Shown: one piece after another, positions 52,351 through 60,730 of the stretch
How the letters are laid out: each line of letters opens with the position of its first letter
Position numbering within the stretch: the first letter of the stretch is position 1
NCBI RefSeq assembly: GCF_900112675.1
Contig: NZ_FOMQ01000011.1
Location: 1 to 64,000, forward strand
Length of the DNA stretch: 64,000 nucleotides
DNA from: Paracidovorax konjaci
GTDB lineage: Bacteria > Pseudomonadota > Gammaproteobacteria > Burkholderiales > Burkholderiaceae_C
Direction of reading: 5' to 3'
The notes under the pieces: generated by a model
Seen by the model: the letters and a program-made list of their open reading frames with translations, nothing else
What the model was told of the DNA's origin: nothing
Database searches by the model: none
Program-made: the position numbers and the translations under genes

Positions 52351-53228
52351 TTCGCCTTGCCTCCGAACAGGCCATGGGGCCGGTAGAGCGTCACCAGGAT
52401 CAGCGCCAGCCCCACGGCCGCCAGCCGCAGGCTCGCCATGCCCACCTCCGACACGCCGGGCACCCAGTCCTTGGCGAAGCGCGAGCCTTCGAGGAAGACC
52501 ATCAGCAGCAGCGAGCCGAACATGGCGCCGCGCACCGAGCCCGACCCGCCCATGACGAGCCCCATCCACACATAGAAGGTGATGAGCGGTATGAACTGCT
52601 CCGGCGTGATGAACGTGATGAAGTGCGCGTAGAACGCGCCCGCCACGCCGGCCAGCGCCGCCCCCAGCATGAACACCTGCACCTTGAAGCGCGCCGGGTC
52701 CTTGCCCAGCGCCGACAGCGCGGCCTCGTCGTCGCCGATGGCCTTGAGCAGGCGGCCGAAGGGGCTGCGCGTGAGCCGCACCGTGCCCCAGCACACCCCG
52801 CCCACGATCACGGCCAGCACCGTGAAGATGGCCACGTCGGACATGCCGCCGCCCCACCCCGCGAACAGCTTCGGCAGGCCCGGCAGGCCCTGCACGCCCT
52901 TCGTCAGCCAGCTTTCCTGCTGGATGGTGATGCGCACCGCCTCGGAGAAGCCGAGCGTGACGATGGCCAGGTAGTCGTCGCGCAGCCGCAGCGACAGCAG
53001 GCCGATGGGCAGCGCCAGCAGGCCCGACAGCACGCCCGCCGCGATGAAGCACACCACCAGCGGAACGCCCTGGAGCGACAGCAGCCCCGAGGTGTAGGCA
53101 CCCACCGCGAAGAACGCCACCACGCCGAAATTCACGAGCCGGGTCAACCCGAACTGCAGGTTCAGCCCCAGCGCCAGCAGGCAGTAGATGAGCGCGACGA
53201 TGCCGATGGCACAGAGATAAGCAATCAT
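52347..53228 (-). CDS. livM: Branched-chain amino acid-type ABC permease (LivM)
   Basis: This 293-residue permease has eight or nine helices; LALGLNLQFGLTRLVNFGVVAFFAVGAYTSGLL is the family's N-terminal motif. LRDDYLAIVTLGFSEAVR and the coupling loop RLLKAIGDDEAALSALGKDPARFKV match LivM. It works with livH, livG and livF. Confidence 0.94.
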   Translation of the reverse strand: MIAYLCAIGIVALIYCLLALGLNLQFGLTRLVNFGVVAFFAVGAYTSGLLSLQGVPLVVCFIAAGVLSGLLALPIGLLSLRLRDDYLAIVTLGFSEAVRITIQQESWLTKGVQGLPGLPKLFAGWGGGMSDVAIFTVLAVIVGGVCWGTVRLTRSPFGRLLKAIGDDEAALSALGKDPARFKVQVFMLGAALAGVAGAFYAHFITFITPEQFIPLITFYVWMGLVMGGSGSVRGAMFGSLLLMVFLEGSRFAKDWVPGVSEVGMASLRLAAVGLALILVTLYRPHGLFGGKAK

Positions 53229-53241
53229 GGATCGGCCCCCT

Positions 53242-54117
53242 TCAGCGCACCAGTTGCACGCGGCCCAGGATGCCGGCAGGGCGCAACAGCAGCACCAGCG
53301 CCAGCACCACGAACGACAGCACGAGCTTGTACGACGGCCCGAGCAGCGGCACCGACAGCTCCTGCACCACGCACAGCAGCAACGCGCCCAGCACCGCCCC
53401 CAGCGGGCTGCCGATGCCCCCCAGCACCATCGCGGCGAATGCGGGGATCAGGCTCTCCCATCCCATCTCGGGCGTGACGATGGCTTTCATCCCCAGCAGC
53501 ACCCCGCCGATGGAAGACAGCGCGCCCACCAGCAGCCACAGGCACAGCATGAGACCCCCGGCGCGGATGCCGCTGGCGCGCGCCAGGTCGGCGCTGTCGG
53601 CCACGGCCCGCAGCTGGCGGCCGAAGCTGGTGCGGTAGATCAGCACGAACACCACCGCGAGGCAGGCCGCAGCGATGGCCGCGATGAGCAGGTCGGTGGG
53701 CAGGATGCGGATGCCGCCGAAGTTCCACGCGCGCACCAGCGGCATGTCGAAGGTGCGCTGGTCGTGCCCGGCAAAGAACGAGATCAGGCTGCGCAACAGG
53801 AAGCCCAGCCCGATGGCCGCCAGCATGGAGGCCACCATGGGCCGCCCCACCAGCTTGCGGAAGATCAGCTGGTACGACCCGGCCGAAACGGCGGCCGTGA
53901 CGGCCACGCTCGCCAGCGCCGCCAGCCAGAGCGGCACGCCGCCCAGCATCTGCACGGCCACGGCCGCATAGGCGCCGGTGGTGAGCAGGTCGCCGGTGGC
54001 CGCATTGGGGAAGCGGTTGACGCCCATCACCAGCGTCATGGCCAGCGCGGGCAACGCCACCACCAGGCCTTCGATCAATCCATTGATCAACAGGTTTGCG
54101 AAATCGATCCAGGTCAT
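53242..54117 (-). CDS. livH: Branched-chain amino acid-type ABC permease (LivH)
   Basis: This 291-residue permease has LINGLIEGLVVALPALAMTLVMGVNRFPNAATGDLLTTGAY, close to the usual LivH opening, and the coupling loop RTSFGRQLRAVADSADLARASGI. It precedes livM by 13 bases. Confidence 0.93.
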   Translation of the reverse strand: MTWIDFANLLINGLIEGLVVALPALAMTLVMGVNRFPNAATGDLLTTGAYAAVAVQMLGGVPLWLAALASVAVTAAVSAGSYQLIFRKLVGRPMVASMLAAIGLGFLLRSLISFFAGHDQRTFDMPLVRAWNFGGIRILPTDLLIAAIAAACLAVVFVLIYRTSFGRQLRAVADSADLARASGIRAGGLMLCLWLLVGALSSIGGVLLGMKAIVTPEMGWESLIPAFAAMVLGGIGSPLGAVLGALLLCVVQELSVPLLGPSYKLVLSFVVLALVLLLRPAGILGRVQLVR

Positions 54118-54196
54118 TGCGTCATCTCGTGCAGGTCCCGCCTTGGCAAATGAAGGCCGAAGGCGCCGCCACCGCGGCCGCCCTCGGCATGCGCGA

Positions 54197-55417
54197 TCAC
54201 ATCGTGATCGACACCACGTCGCGGCGCACCAGCTGGCCCTTCTCGATGACGAACACGCCGAAATCGGGCGTGGCGTCGCCGAACTTGTCGAAGTCCAGCT
54301 TGCTGGAGGCGCCCTCGTAGTTCACCTTGGCCTTCTTGCCGAGCTGCGCCTTGCCCTCGGCGAACGAATACACGGCGGTGCCGGGCGCGTTGGAGACTTC
54401 GCGCAGCTTGGCGTTGACCTGCTCCACCGTGGCCTTGGGGCCGGCCGCTTCCATGGCCAGCGCGAGCGAGATCACCATGTCGTAGGCCATGGCGGCATAG
54501 ATGTTGGTGGAGGCCGGCTTGCCGGTGGCCTTGGTGAAGGCCGCGTCGAACTGCGCATACGAGGTGCTCTTCTCGTTGGAGACGGTCTCCACCGAGATGA
54601 TGCCCTCGCACACCTCCGGGCCCAGGGCCTTCACCAGATCGGGATTGGCGGCCCAGCCGGGGATGACCCACTTGTTGTCCGCACCGGACTGGAACCATTC
54701 GCGCAGGATGATGGTGGTGTCGGGCAGGTAGGAGCCCATCACGATCACGTCGGGCTTGGCCGCCAGGATCTTCTGCAGTTCGCTGCGGTAGCTCGGGCGG
54801 CTGGGCTCGTACGTGACGTGCGCCGCCACCTTGCCGCCGCGCTTCTCCCACACCCGCGTGAAGCCTTCCACGTTGCCCAGGCCCGAGGCGTTGTTGAACG
54901 CCATGGTGGCCGGGCGCTTGAAGCCGCGCTTGGTGCAGATCTCGGCGAACGCCGCGCCGAAGCGGTCGTTGGTGGCCTGGAAGCGCCACACCAGGTCCTT
55001 GGTGTCCAGCGTGGAGATGGCCGGCGCACCCGAGACGTTCATCTGGATGATGCCCGCCGCGTCGGTGAGCGGCATCACGGCGAGCGTCACGCCCGAGGCC
55101 CAGGTGCCCAGCACGGCCTGCACCTTGTTCACCTCGATGAGCTTCTTGGCGGCCAGCACCGCCGCATCGGGCTTGGTCTGGTCGTCCTCGGTGAAGAGTT
55201 CGAGCTTGCGCCCGCCCGCGCCGCCGGCCGCATTCACTTCGTCCACCGCGAGGCGGATGGCCTGTTGCATGCCCGGGCCGTAGGGGCTTCCCGCGCCGGT
55301 GATGGGCGTGAGCGAGCCGATGCGGAACACCTCGCCCTGCTGGCTGAAGCCGATGGAGGGAAGGCACTGCAGGGCCGCTGCGGCGCCGCCGAGCTTGACG
55401 AAATTTCTACGTTGCAT
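54197..55417 (-). CDS. Branched-chain amino acid-type periplasmic binding protein
   Basis: This 406-residue protein starts MQRRNFVKLGGAAAALQCLPSIGFSQ, a twin-arginine-like signal. It has RIGSLTPITGAGSPYGPGMQQAIRLAVDEVNAAGG, the LivJ/UrtA-type fold. The ligand need not be an amino acid; the linked amidohydrolase hints at an amide, dipeptide or related compound. A 12-G run lies 31 bases upstream of the ATG. Confidence 0.9.
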   Translation of the reverse strand: MQRRNFVKLGGAAAALQCLPSIGFSQQGEVFRIGSLTPITGAGSPYGPGMQQAIRLAVDEVNAAGGAGGRKLELFTEDDQTKPDAAVLAAKKLIEVNKVQAVLGTWASGVTLAVMPLTDAAGIIQMNVSGAPAISTLDTKDLVWRFQATNDRFGAAFAEICTKRGFKRPATMAFNNASGLGNVEGFTRVWEKRGGKVAAHVTYEPSRPSYRSELQKILAAKPDVIVMGSYLPDTTIILREWFQSGADNKWVIPGWAANPDLVKALGPEVCEGIISVETVSNEKSTSYAQFDAAFTKATGKPASTNIYAAMAYDMVISLALAMEAAGPKATVEQVNAKLREVSNAPGTAVYSFAEGKAQLGKKAKVNYEGASSKLDFDKFGDATPDFGVFVIEKGQLVRRDVVSITM

Positions 55418-55448
55418 GGTGGTCTCCGGTCAGATCAGGTCAGGTCGA

Positions 55449-55460
55449 GGGGGGGGGGGG
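55449..55460. repeat. Homopolymer run of 12 G (C on the coding strand)
   Basis: Twelve uninterrupted G residues lie in the 49-bp space between the amidohydrolase stop and the binding-protein ATG. Runs this long are prone to slippage. See findings. Confidence 0.9.
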
Positions 55461-55466
55461 TGGATA

Positions 55467-56699
55467 TCAGAGCGTGTTTTTCACGAAGGCGCCGTCCTTG
55501 ACGATGGCGCGGATGCGCTCGCCCTGGTTCAGCAGGCAGGCGATGTCGGTGAGCGGGTTGCCGTCCACCAGCAGCAGATCGGCGATGGCGCCGGGCGTGA
55601 TTTCGCCCAGCTGGCCCTGCTGGCCCAGGATCTCCGCACCGATCAGCGTGGCCTGCTGCAGCACCGGCCCGTTGCCCAGCACGTCCGCGCGCAGGCGCAG
55701 TTCGTCGGCCTGCAGGTAGTGGGTTTCGGCCAGCAGGTCGCTGCCCAGGCCCATCTTCACGCCGGCCTTGGCCAGGATCTCGATGGCCTGCCGGCCCTGC
55801 CCGCGCACCGACTCGATCTTGGCGATGGAGACGGCCGGCAGGCCGTAGCGCTCGCCCTCGCTGGCCAGGCCCTCGTAGGTGATGAGCGTGGGCACCATGA
55901 AGGCGCCGGCCTCGGCCATCAGGTCGGCCGTCGCAGCATCCACCAGGTTGCCGTGCTCGATGGTGCGCACACCGCAGCGCACCGCGCGGGCGATGGCGCG
56001 CGGCGTGTAGGCATGCGCCATCACGTAGGTGTTGGCGTTGGAGGCTTCCTCGACGATGGCGCGCAGCTCGGCCTCGGAATAGCCCAGGTTGTTGATCGGG
56101 TCGTTGGGCGAGGCCACGCCACCGGAGGCCATGACCTTGATCTGCGTCGCGCCCTTGAGGATTTCCTCGCGCACCGCCAGGCGGCAGGCATCCACGCCAT
56201 CGACCACGCGGCCGATGTTGCCCAGCTTGTAGGCGCACGAACACACGTCCAGGTCGTCGTTGCGCTGGCGGAAGTCCGCATGGCCGCCGGTCTGCGACAG
56301 CGCCTTGCCCGCGGGGAAGATGCGCGGGCCCTGCACCAGTCCCGTGCGCACCGCTTCGGCGAGCGACCAGTCCGCCCCACCCGCATCGCGCACCGAGGTG
56401 AAGCCCCGGTCGAGCATGCCCCGCATGATGGGCAGCGAGCGCAGCATGGTGAACACGTTCGGCATCTTCGCCACCGTGCCCAGGTTGAACGACGACGCCA
56501 CCACGTGCACGTGGCAATCGATCAGGCCGGGCATGAGCGTCATGCCCTTCGCGTCGATCGACGTGGCACCCTCGGGCGCCTGCAGTCCGGCGCCCACGGC
56601 GGCGATGCGCCCGCCCTCCACCAGGACCGAGAGGCCGGGGCGCAGGGTGAGCGTGTGCACGTCCAGGACGTGGCTGTTTTCGATCAGCAGGGAGGTCAT
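55467..56699 (-). CDS. Metal-dependent amidohydrolase (prolidase-like)
   Basis: This 410-residue amidohydrolase of the imidazolonepropionase/Xaa-Pro dipeptidase group has metal ligands LIDCHVHV (~60), a likely carboxylated Lys in QIKVMASGG, then AHAYTPRAI, IEHGNLVD and the catalytic Asp in KMGLGSDLLAE. It probably hydrolyses a compound taken up by the adjacent Liv-type importer. It is the first gene of that operon and is divergent from the LysR gene. Confidence 0.87.
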   Translation of the reverse strand: MTSLLIENSHVLDVHTLTLRPGLSVLVEGGRIAAVGAGLQAPEGATSIDAKGMTLMPGLIDCHVHVVASSFNLGTVAKMPNVFTMLRSLPIMRGMLDRGFTSVRDAGGADWSLAEAVRTGLVQGPRIFPAGKALSQTGGHADFRQRNDDLDVCSCAYKLGNIGRVVDGVDACRLAVREEILKGATQIKVMASGGVASPNDPINNLGYSEAELRAIVEEASNANTYVMAHAYTPRAIARAVRCGVRTIEHGNLVDAATADLMAEAGAFMVPTLITYEGLASEGERYGLPAVSIAKIESVRGQGRQAIEILAKAGVKMGLGSDLLAETHYLQADELRLRADVLGNGPVLQQATLIGAEILGQQGQLGEITPGAIADLLLVDGNPLTDIACLLNQGERIRAIVKDGAFVKNTL

Positions 56700-56916
56700 G
56701 CGGCAGGGCGTTGGAACGAGGCGGCGGTTCTTAAATACTCATGGGGTTGGCTGCAGCGCTGTGCTGCGGGCAACCCCGTCCCGGATTCGGTGCACGGCAC
56801 CGTTTCCGAGCGAGAAAACTGACTTACGGGTGTCATCGAGTGCATTTATCGGGCCAATCCTGTCCTGCCGCAATGCCTAAAATCTCACCATCCCATGACC
56901 AGTGCTCATACCTCCT

Positions 56917-57888
56917 ATGCGCCGCCTCTGTCCCACGATTTCCGAATTGAACGCTTTCCACTCCGCGGCAAAACACCTCGCGTTCACGATGGCCGCGCGC
57001 GAACTGTGCGTGACGCAGAGCGCCATCAGCCGCCATATCGCATCGCTGGAGGACTACCTGGGCCAGAAGCTCTTCATCCGCAAGGCGAACGGACTGGAGC
57101 TGACCGATGCGGGCGCCACCTACCTGAACGCCACGCGGCCGGCGATGGCGGCGCTGGAATCGGCCACCGCGCAGCTCATGTCCTATGGGGGCAGCGGCGG
57201 CGCGCTCAACTTCTCGGTGCCGCCCACCTTCGCGGCGCAGTGGCTGTTCCCCCGGCTGGGGCACTTCAAGCGCACGCTGCCGCAGGTGTCGCTCAACTTC
57301 GTCCGCTACCAGCACGCGCACGATTTCGCGGTGCCGCACGAGTTCGACGCGGCCATCCAGTACGGGTACGGCAACTGGCCCAGCGCCAACGCGCGCTACC
57401 TGATCGGCAAGGAAACCAGCATCGTCTGCAGCCCGCAGCTGCGCGATGCGCTGCCGCTGCGCACCCCGCAGGATTTGCAGCACGCCACCTTGCTGCAGCA
57501 CATCGAGGTGCCGCTCGCCTGGCACGACTGGATGCAGGCGCACCAGTGCGACACCAGCGGCAGCCGCTTCGGGCCGGGCTTCAACCTCTATTCGCTCATC
57601 ATCCGCGCGGCGGTGTCGGGCTTCGGCGTGGGCATCGTCCCCACCTGCCTCGTGGAAGACGAACTGCAGGCCGGCTCGTTGGTGGAGCCGCTCGGGCGGC
57701 GGTTCGAAAGCCCGCTGGGCTACTACCTGTGCGCGCCCACCGCCCGCACCAATCTCTCGGTGTACCGCTTGGTGAGCGGCTGGCTGGAGCACTGCTGCAA
57801 CCATGCGGCGGGCACCGATCCGGGCGTGGGCGCAGCGCCTGCGGCCGGCTGCATCTTCTGCGCAGACTGGCCGCCGGGGGCGCATTGA
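56917..57888 (+). CDS. LysR-family transcriptional regulator (GcvA-like)
   Basis: This 323-residue regulator has an N-terminal HTH (ELNAFHSAAKHLAFTMAARELCVTQSAISRHIASLEDYLGQKLF), then a periplasmic-binding-like effector domain including FSVPPTFAAQWLFPRLGHFKR, a GcvA-group feature. Divergent position suggests it controls the amidohydrolase-liv operon. ATG 56917 fits the family start; upstream alternatives add five residues. The C-terminus has an unusual Cys-containing tail (AGCIFCADWPPGAH). Confidence 0.88.
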   Translation: MRRLCPTISELNAFHSAAKHLAFTMAARELCVTQSAISRHIASLEDYLGQKLFIRKANGLELTDAGATYLNATRPAMAALESATAQLMSYGGSGGALNFSVPPTFAAQWLFPRLGHFKRTLPQVSLNFVRYQHAHDFAVPHEFDAAIQYGYGNWPSANARYLIGKETSIVCSPQLRDALPLRTPQDLQHATLLQHIEVPLAWHDWMQAHQCDTSGSRFGPGFNLYSLIIRAAVSGFGVGIVPTCLVEDELQAGSLVEPLGRRFESPLGYYLCAPTARTNLSVYRLVSGWLEHCCNHAAGTDPGVGAAPAAGCIFCADWPPGAH

Positions 57889-57979
57889 ACGCGGCCTTCA
57901 GGCCCGTCGCGCGATTCGCAATCAGGGCCACCCCTTCGCTCGAAGGCGCCTCGCCCCCGAGCCGCCAGGGGCTGCAGGC

Positions 57980-59608
57980 TCAGCCGAACAGCCCCTTGTG
58001 CTGGTCGCGCAGCAGGTTCTTCTGCACCTTGCCCATGGTGTTGCGCGGCAGCTCGGGGGTGACGAAGCAGCGCTTGGGCACCTTGAAGTTGGCGAGCCGC
58101 GCCTTGAGCGCGGCGACGATCGCATCGCCGTCGAGCTGCGCGCCCGGCTTGGGGATGACCACCGCCACGCCCACCTCGCCGAAGTCCGGGTGCGGCACGC
58201 CCACCAGCGCGCTTTCCGCCACGCCGGGCATGTCGTTGATGTAGCCCTCCACCTCGGCCGGGTAGACGTTGTAGCCGCCCGAGATGATGAGGTCCTTGCT
58301 GCGCCCCACGATGTGCACGTAGCCGCGCGCATCGGTGCGGCCCACGTCGCCGGTCTTGAACCAGCGGCCGCCCTGCGCGTCGGTGGCGAACTCCTCCTTC
58401 GTCTTCTCGGGCATGCGCCAGTAGCCCTGGAACACGTTCGGCCCCTGCACCTGGATGTTGCCGATCTCCTCGGCGGGAACGGGCTCGCCGGCATCGTCCA
58501 CCACGCGCAGGCCCACGCCGGGCAGCGGGAAGCCGACGGTGCCGCCGCGGCGCTCGTCCTGGCCGCCGTGCCGCGCATCGGCGGCGTACGGGTTGGAGGT
58601 GAGCATGATCGTCTCGCTCATGCCGTAGCGCTCCAGGATGGTGTGGCCCGTGCGCTCCTGCCATTCCTTGAAGGTCTCGATCAGCAGCGGCGCGGAGCCG
58701 GCCACGAAGAGGCGCATGCGGGCCGTGGTCTCGCGGTTCAGCGCGGGCTCGGCCAGCAGCCGCACGTAGAGCGTGGGCACGCCCATGAACACGGTGGCGC
58801 GCGGCATGGCCGCGAGCACGGCCTTCGGGTCGAACTTCGAGAACCAGACCATCGGGCTGCCGTTGATGAGCGCGCCGTGGATCGCCACGAACAGGCCGTG
58901 CACGTGGAAGATGGGCAGCGCATGGATCAGCACGTCGCCGGGCTTCCAGCCCCAGTAGTCCTTGAGCACCCGCGCATTCGACAGCAGGTTGCCGTGCGTG
59001 AGCATGGCGCCCTTGCTGCGGCCCGTGGTGCCGCTCGTGTAGAGGATGGCGGCCAGGTCGCCCGCGGTGCGCTCCACGGGCTCGTGCACGCTGGAGTGGT
59101 GCGTCGCGCGCTCCAGCAGCGTGCCCGTGCGGTCGTCGCCCAGCGTGAACACGTGCGTGGTGCCGGCCGTGAAGGCGATCTTGGAGACCCAGCCGAAGTT
59201 GGCCGGCGTGCACACCACCACCGCCGGCTCGGCATTGCCGATGAAGTATTCGATCTCGGCGCTCTGGTAGGCCGTGTTGAGCGGCAGGAAGACGAAGCCC
59301 GCGCGCAGCGTGGCGAGGTAGAGCAGCATGGCTTCGACCGACTTCTCCACCTGCACGGCAATGCGGCTGCCCTCGGGCAGGTGCAGCGAGGCCAGCAGGT
59401 TGGCGATGCGCGCGCTGGCGTGCTCCAGATCGGCCCAGCGGTAGTGCAGCGGCGTGCCGTCGGGCGCGGAGGTCTCGACGGCCGTGGCGTCCAGGTCGGC
59501 CGGGAAGGCCGCGCGCAGGGCGCTGTAGAGGTTCACGGATTCCGCCGGGGCCGGGCCGGAGGCCAGGCCGGGGGTTGGGGCGAGCGCGTGGGAGGGCTGG
59601 GTGGACAT
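57980..59608 (-). CDS. matB: Malonyl-CoA synthetase (acyl-AMP ligase)
   Basis: This 542-residue ANL-superfamily enzyme has AMP-binding loop LYTSGTTGRSKGAMLTHGNL, ERYGMSETIM, FKTGDVGRTDARGYVHIVGRSKDLIISGGYNVYPAEVE and the C-terminal Lys in PRNTMGKVQKNLLR. MatB-like residues and linkage to matA support malonate as substrate: malonate + CoA + ATP to malonyl-CoA. ATG 59608 is chosen; a TTG six codons upstream is possible. Confidence 0.9.
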   Translation of the reverse strand: MSTQPSHALAPTPGLASGPAPAESVNLYSALRAAFPADLDATAVETSAPDGTPLHYRWADLEHASARIANLLASLHLPEGSRIAVQVEKSVEAMLLYLATLRAGFVFLPLNTAYQSAEIEYFIGNAEPAVVVCTPANFGWVSKIAFTAGTTHVFTLGDDRTGTLLERATHHSSVHEPVERTAGDLAAILYTSGTTGRSKGAMLTHGNLLSNARVLKDYWGWKPGDVLIHALPIFHVHGLFVAIHGALINGSPMVWFSKFDPKAVLAAMPRATVFMGVPTLYVRLLAEPALNRETTARMRLFVAGSAPLLIETFKEWQERTGHTILERYGMSETIMLTSNPYAADARHGGQDERRGGTVGFPLPGVGLRVVDDAGEPVPAEEIGNIQVQGPNVFQGYWRMPEKTKEEFATDAQGGRWFKTGDVGRTDARGYVHIVGRSKDLIISGGYNVYPAEVEGYINDMPGVAESALVGVPHPDFGEVGVAVVIPKPGAQLDGDAIVAALKARLANFKVPKRCFVTPELPRNTMGKVQKNLLRDQHKGLFG

Positions 59609-59665
59609 ATCGGGATCGTCAGGCAATGGAAATGGAAATGGAAAGGACCGGAGGGCAGCGCCGCG

Positions 59666-60508
59666 TCAGAACCGCGGGGGCCGCTTCTCCAGAAAGGCGG
59701 CGATGCCCTCGCGGTGCTCCGCGCTGCGGGCATAGCCATACGGATCGAAACCGGGCGCCGCCCGGTTTGCTACATTATCTATAGCAAACTTTTCAATGGA
59801 TTCGGCGGCATGGAGGCCAAAAGGCACTGAAATGCGCTGGCAGGCGCGCAGGGTCTGCTTGTTCAGGCGCGCGGCCTGCGGGGCCAGCGCCGTGATGCGC
59901 GCGGCACTGGCGGCGGCCGCATCGGCCAGTTGGTCGTCCGGCACCGCCTGCGCGAGGAAGCCCTGGGCCGCGAGCGCTTCGGCGCCCACGGTGGCGGCCT
60001 CCAGCAGCATGCGCCGCGCCAGCGCATCGCCCACCGCCTGCGCGACCAGCGCGGCCTCGCGCGGGGCCATCGGGAAACCCAGCCGCGCGATGGGCGCCCC
60101 GAAGCGCGCCGACGCCGCGGCGAAGCGCACGTCGCAGCAGGCCGCGATCTCCACGCCCGCCCCCATGCAGGCGCCGCGGATGGCCGCCACGATGGGCACG
60201 TCGCATTCGAGCATCGCCGACAGGCCGCCCCACACGTCGTTCTCATGGAAGTCGCGCAGGCTGGCAGGGTCGAACCGGAAGCCCGGGTACTCGGAAATGT
60301 CGCCGCCCGCGCAGAAGGCCTCGCCCTCGCCCGCGACCAGCACGCAGCGCGCCGCCGGGCTCGCATGGATGCGCTGGAACACCGCGCGCAGATCCCGCCA
60401 CATCCCGCGCGACATCGCATTGAGCCGCCCCGGATGCCGCAGCGTGACCCGCACGATGCCGTCTCCCCCGCTCTCCGGCCAGGCCACCCCGATCTCACCC
60501 CCCGCCAT
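59666..60508 (-). CDS. Enoyl-CoA hydratase/isomerase family protein with in-frame repeat
   Basis: This 280-residue crotonase-fold protein has AFCAGGDISEY, with the oxyanion-hole Gly residues, RGACMGAGVEIAACCDVRFAAASARFGAP and a C-terminal YARSAEHREGIAAFLEKRPPRF. The catalytic Glu of true hydratases is not evident, so another acyl-CoA reaction is possible. HAAESIEKFAIDNVANR just before the C-terminal helix is encoded by a family A repeat. ATG 60508 has AGGAAAGGA upstream. It lies in the mat cluster between tctC and matB. Confidence 0.87.
   Translation of the reverse strand: MAGGEIGVAWPESGGDGIVRVTLRHPGRLNAMSRGMWRDLRAVFQRIHASPAARCVLVAGEGEAFCAGGDISEYPGFRFDPASLRDFHENDVWGGLSAMLECDVPIVAAIRGACMGAGVEIAACCDVRFAAASARFGAPIARLGFPMAPREAALVAQAVGDALARRMLLEAATVGAEALAAQGFLAQAVPDDQLADAAAASAARITALAPQAARLNKQTLRACQRISVPFGLHAAESIEKFAIDNVANRAAPGFDPYGYARSAEHREGIAAFLEKRPPRF
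59766..59813 (+). repeat. Family A palindromic repeat, copy 5 (inside the hydratase gene, in frame)
   Basis: TTTGCTA, loop ending in TCTA, TAGCAAACT, TTCAATGGATTC, GGCGGCATGG. The palindrome is intact. It is antisense to the gene, as copy 4 is to cobU, and both are read in the same frame. Confidence 0.85.
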
Positions 60509-60589
60509 GCAAAGTCCTTTCCTGCACCATCCCAAACCACCACTCTCTTATAACCAACCGCCACGCCAGCAGAAGCGTGAACTGCCATG

Positions 60590-60730
60590 GCGCCACCCGT
60601 CCGATGGCCGCGGAGCAGGCCAAGCCCGCAGACGCCGTGGAACCGGCTCCGCCGGGCCACCGGCGTCGTCCCCCCCCTCCCGCGCGAAGCGCGAGAAAAG
60701 GGGGAAAGGCGCGCAGCGCCTCAGGGGGGT
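60590..60730 (-). repeat. Family B structured repeat, copy 4 (after tctC)
   Basis: This copy starts at the tctC stop codon. In the gene direction: C6 run, GAGGCGCTGCGCGCCT hairpin, CCCCCTTTTCTCGCGC / GCGCGGGAGGGGG stem, CGCCGGTGGCCCGGCGGAGC, TTCCACGGCGTCTGC, TTGGCCTGCTCCGCGGCC, ATCGGACGGGTGGCGCCAT. It is the best-preserved copy and lies between tctC and the hydratase gene of the same operon. Confidence 0.85.

Noticed and set aside
57803-59830. 675-codon plus-strand frame over the matB region
   Set aside because: It is the antisense shadow of matB, with low-complexity Arg/His/Gly composition. Several similar long frames opposite cob, btu and cco genes were set aside for the same reason.
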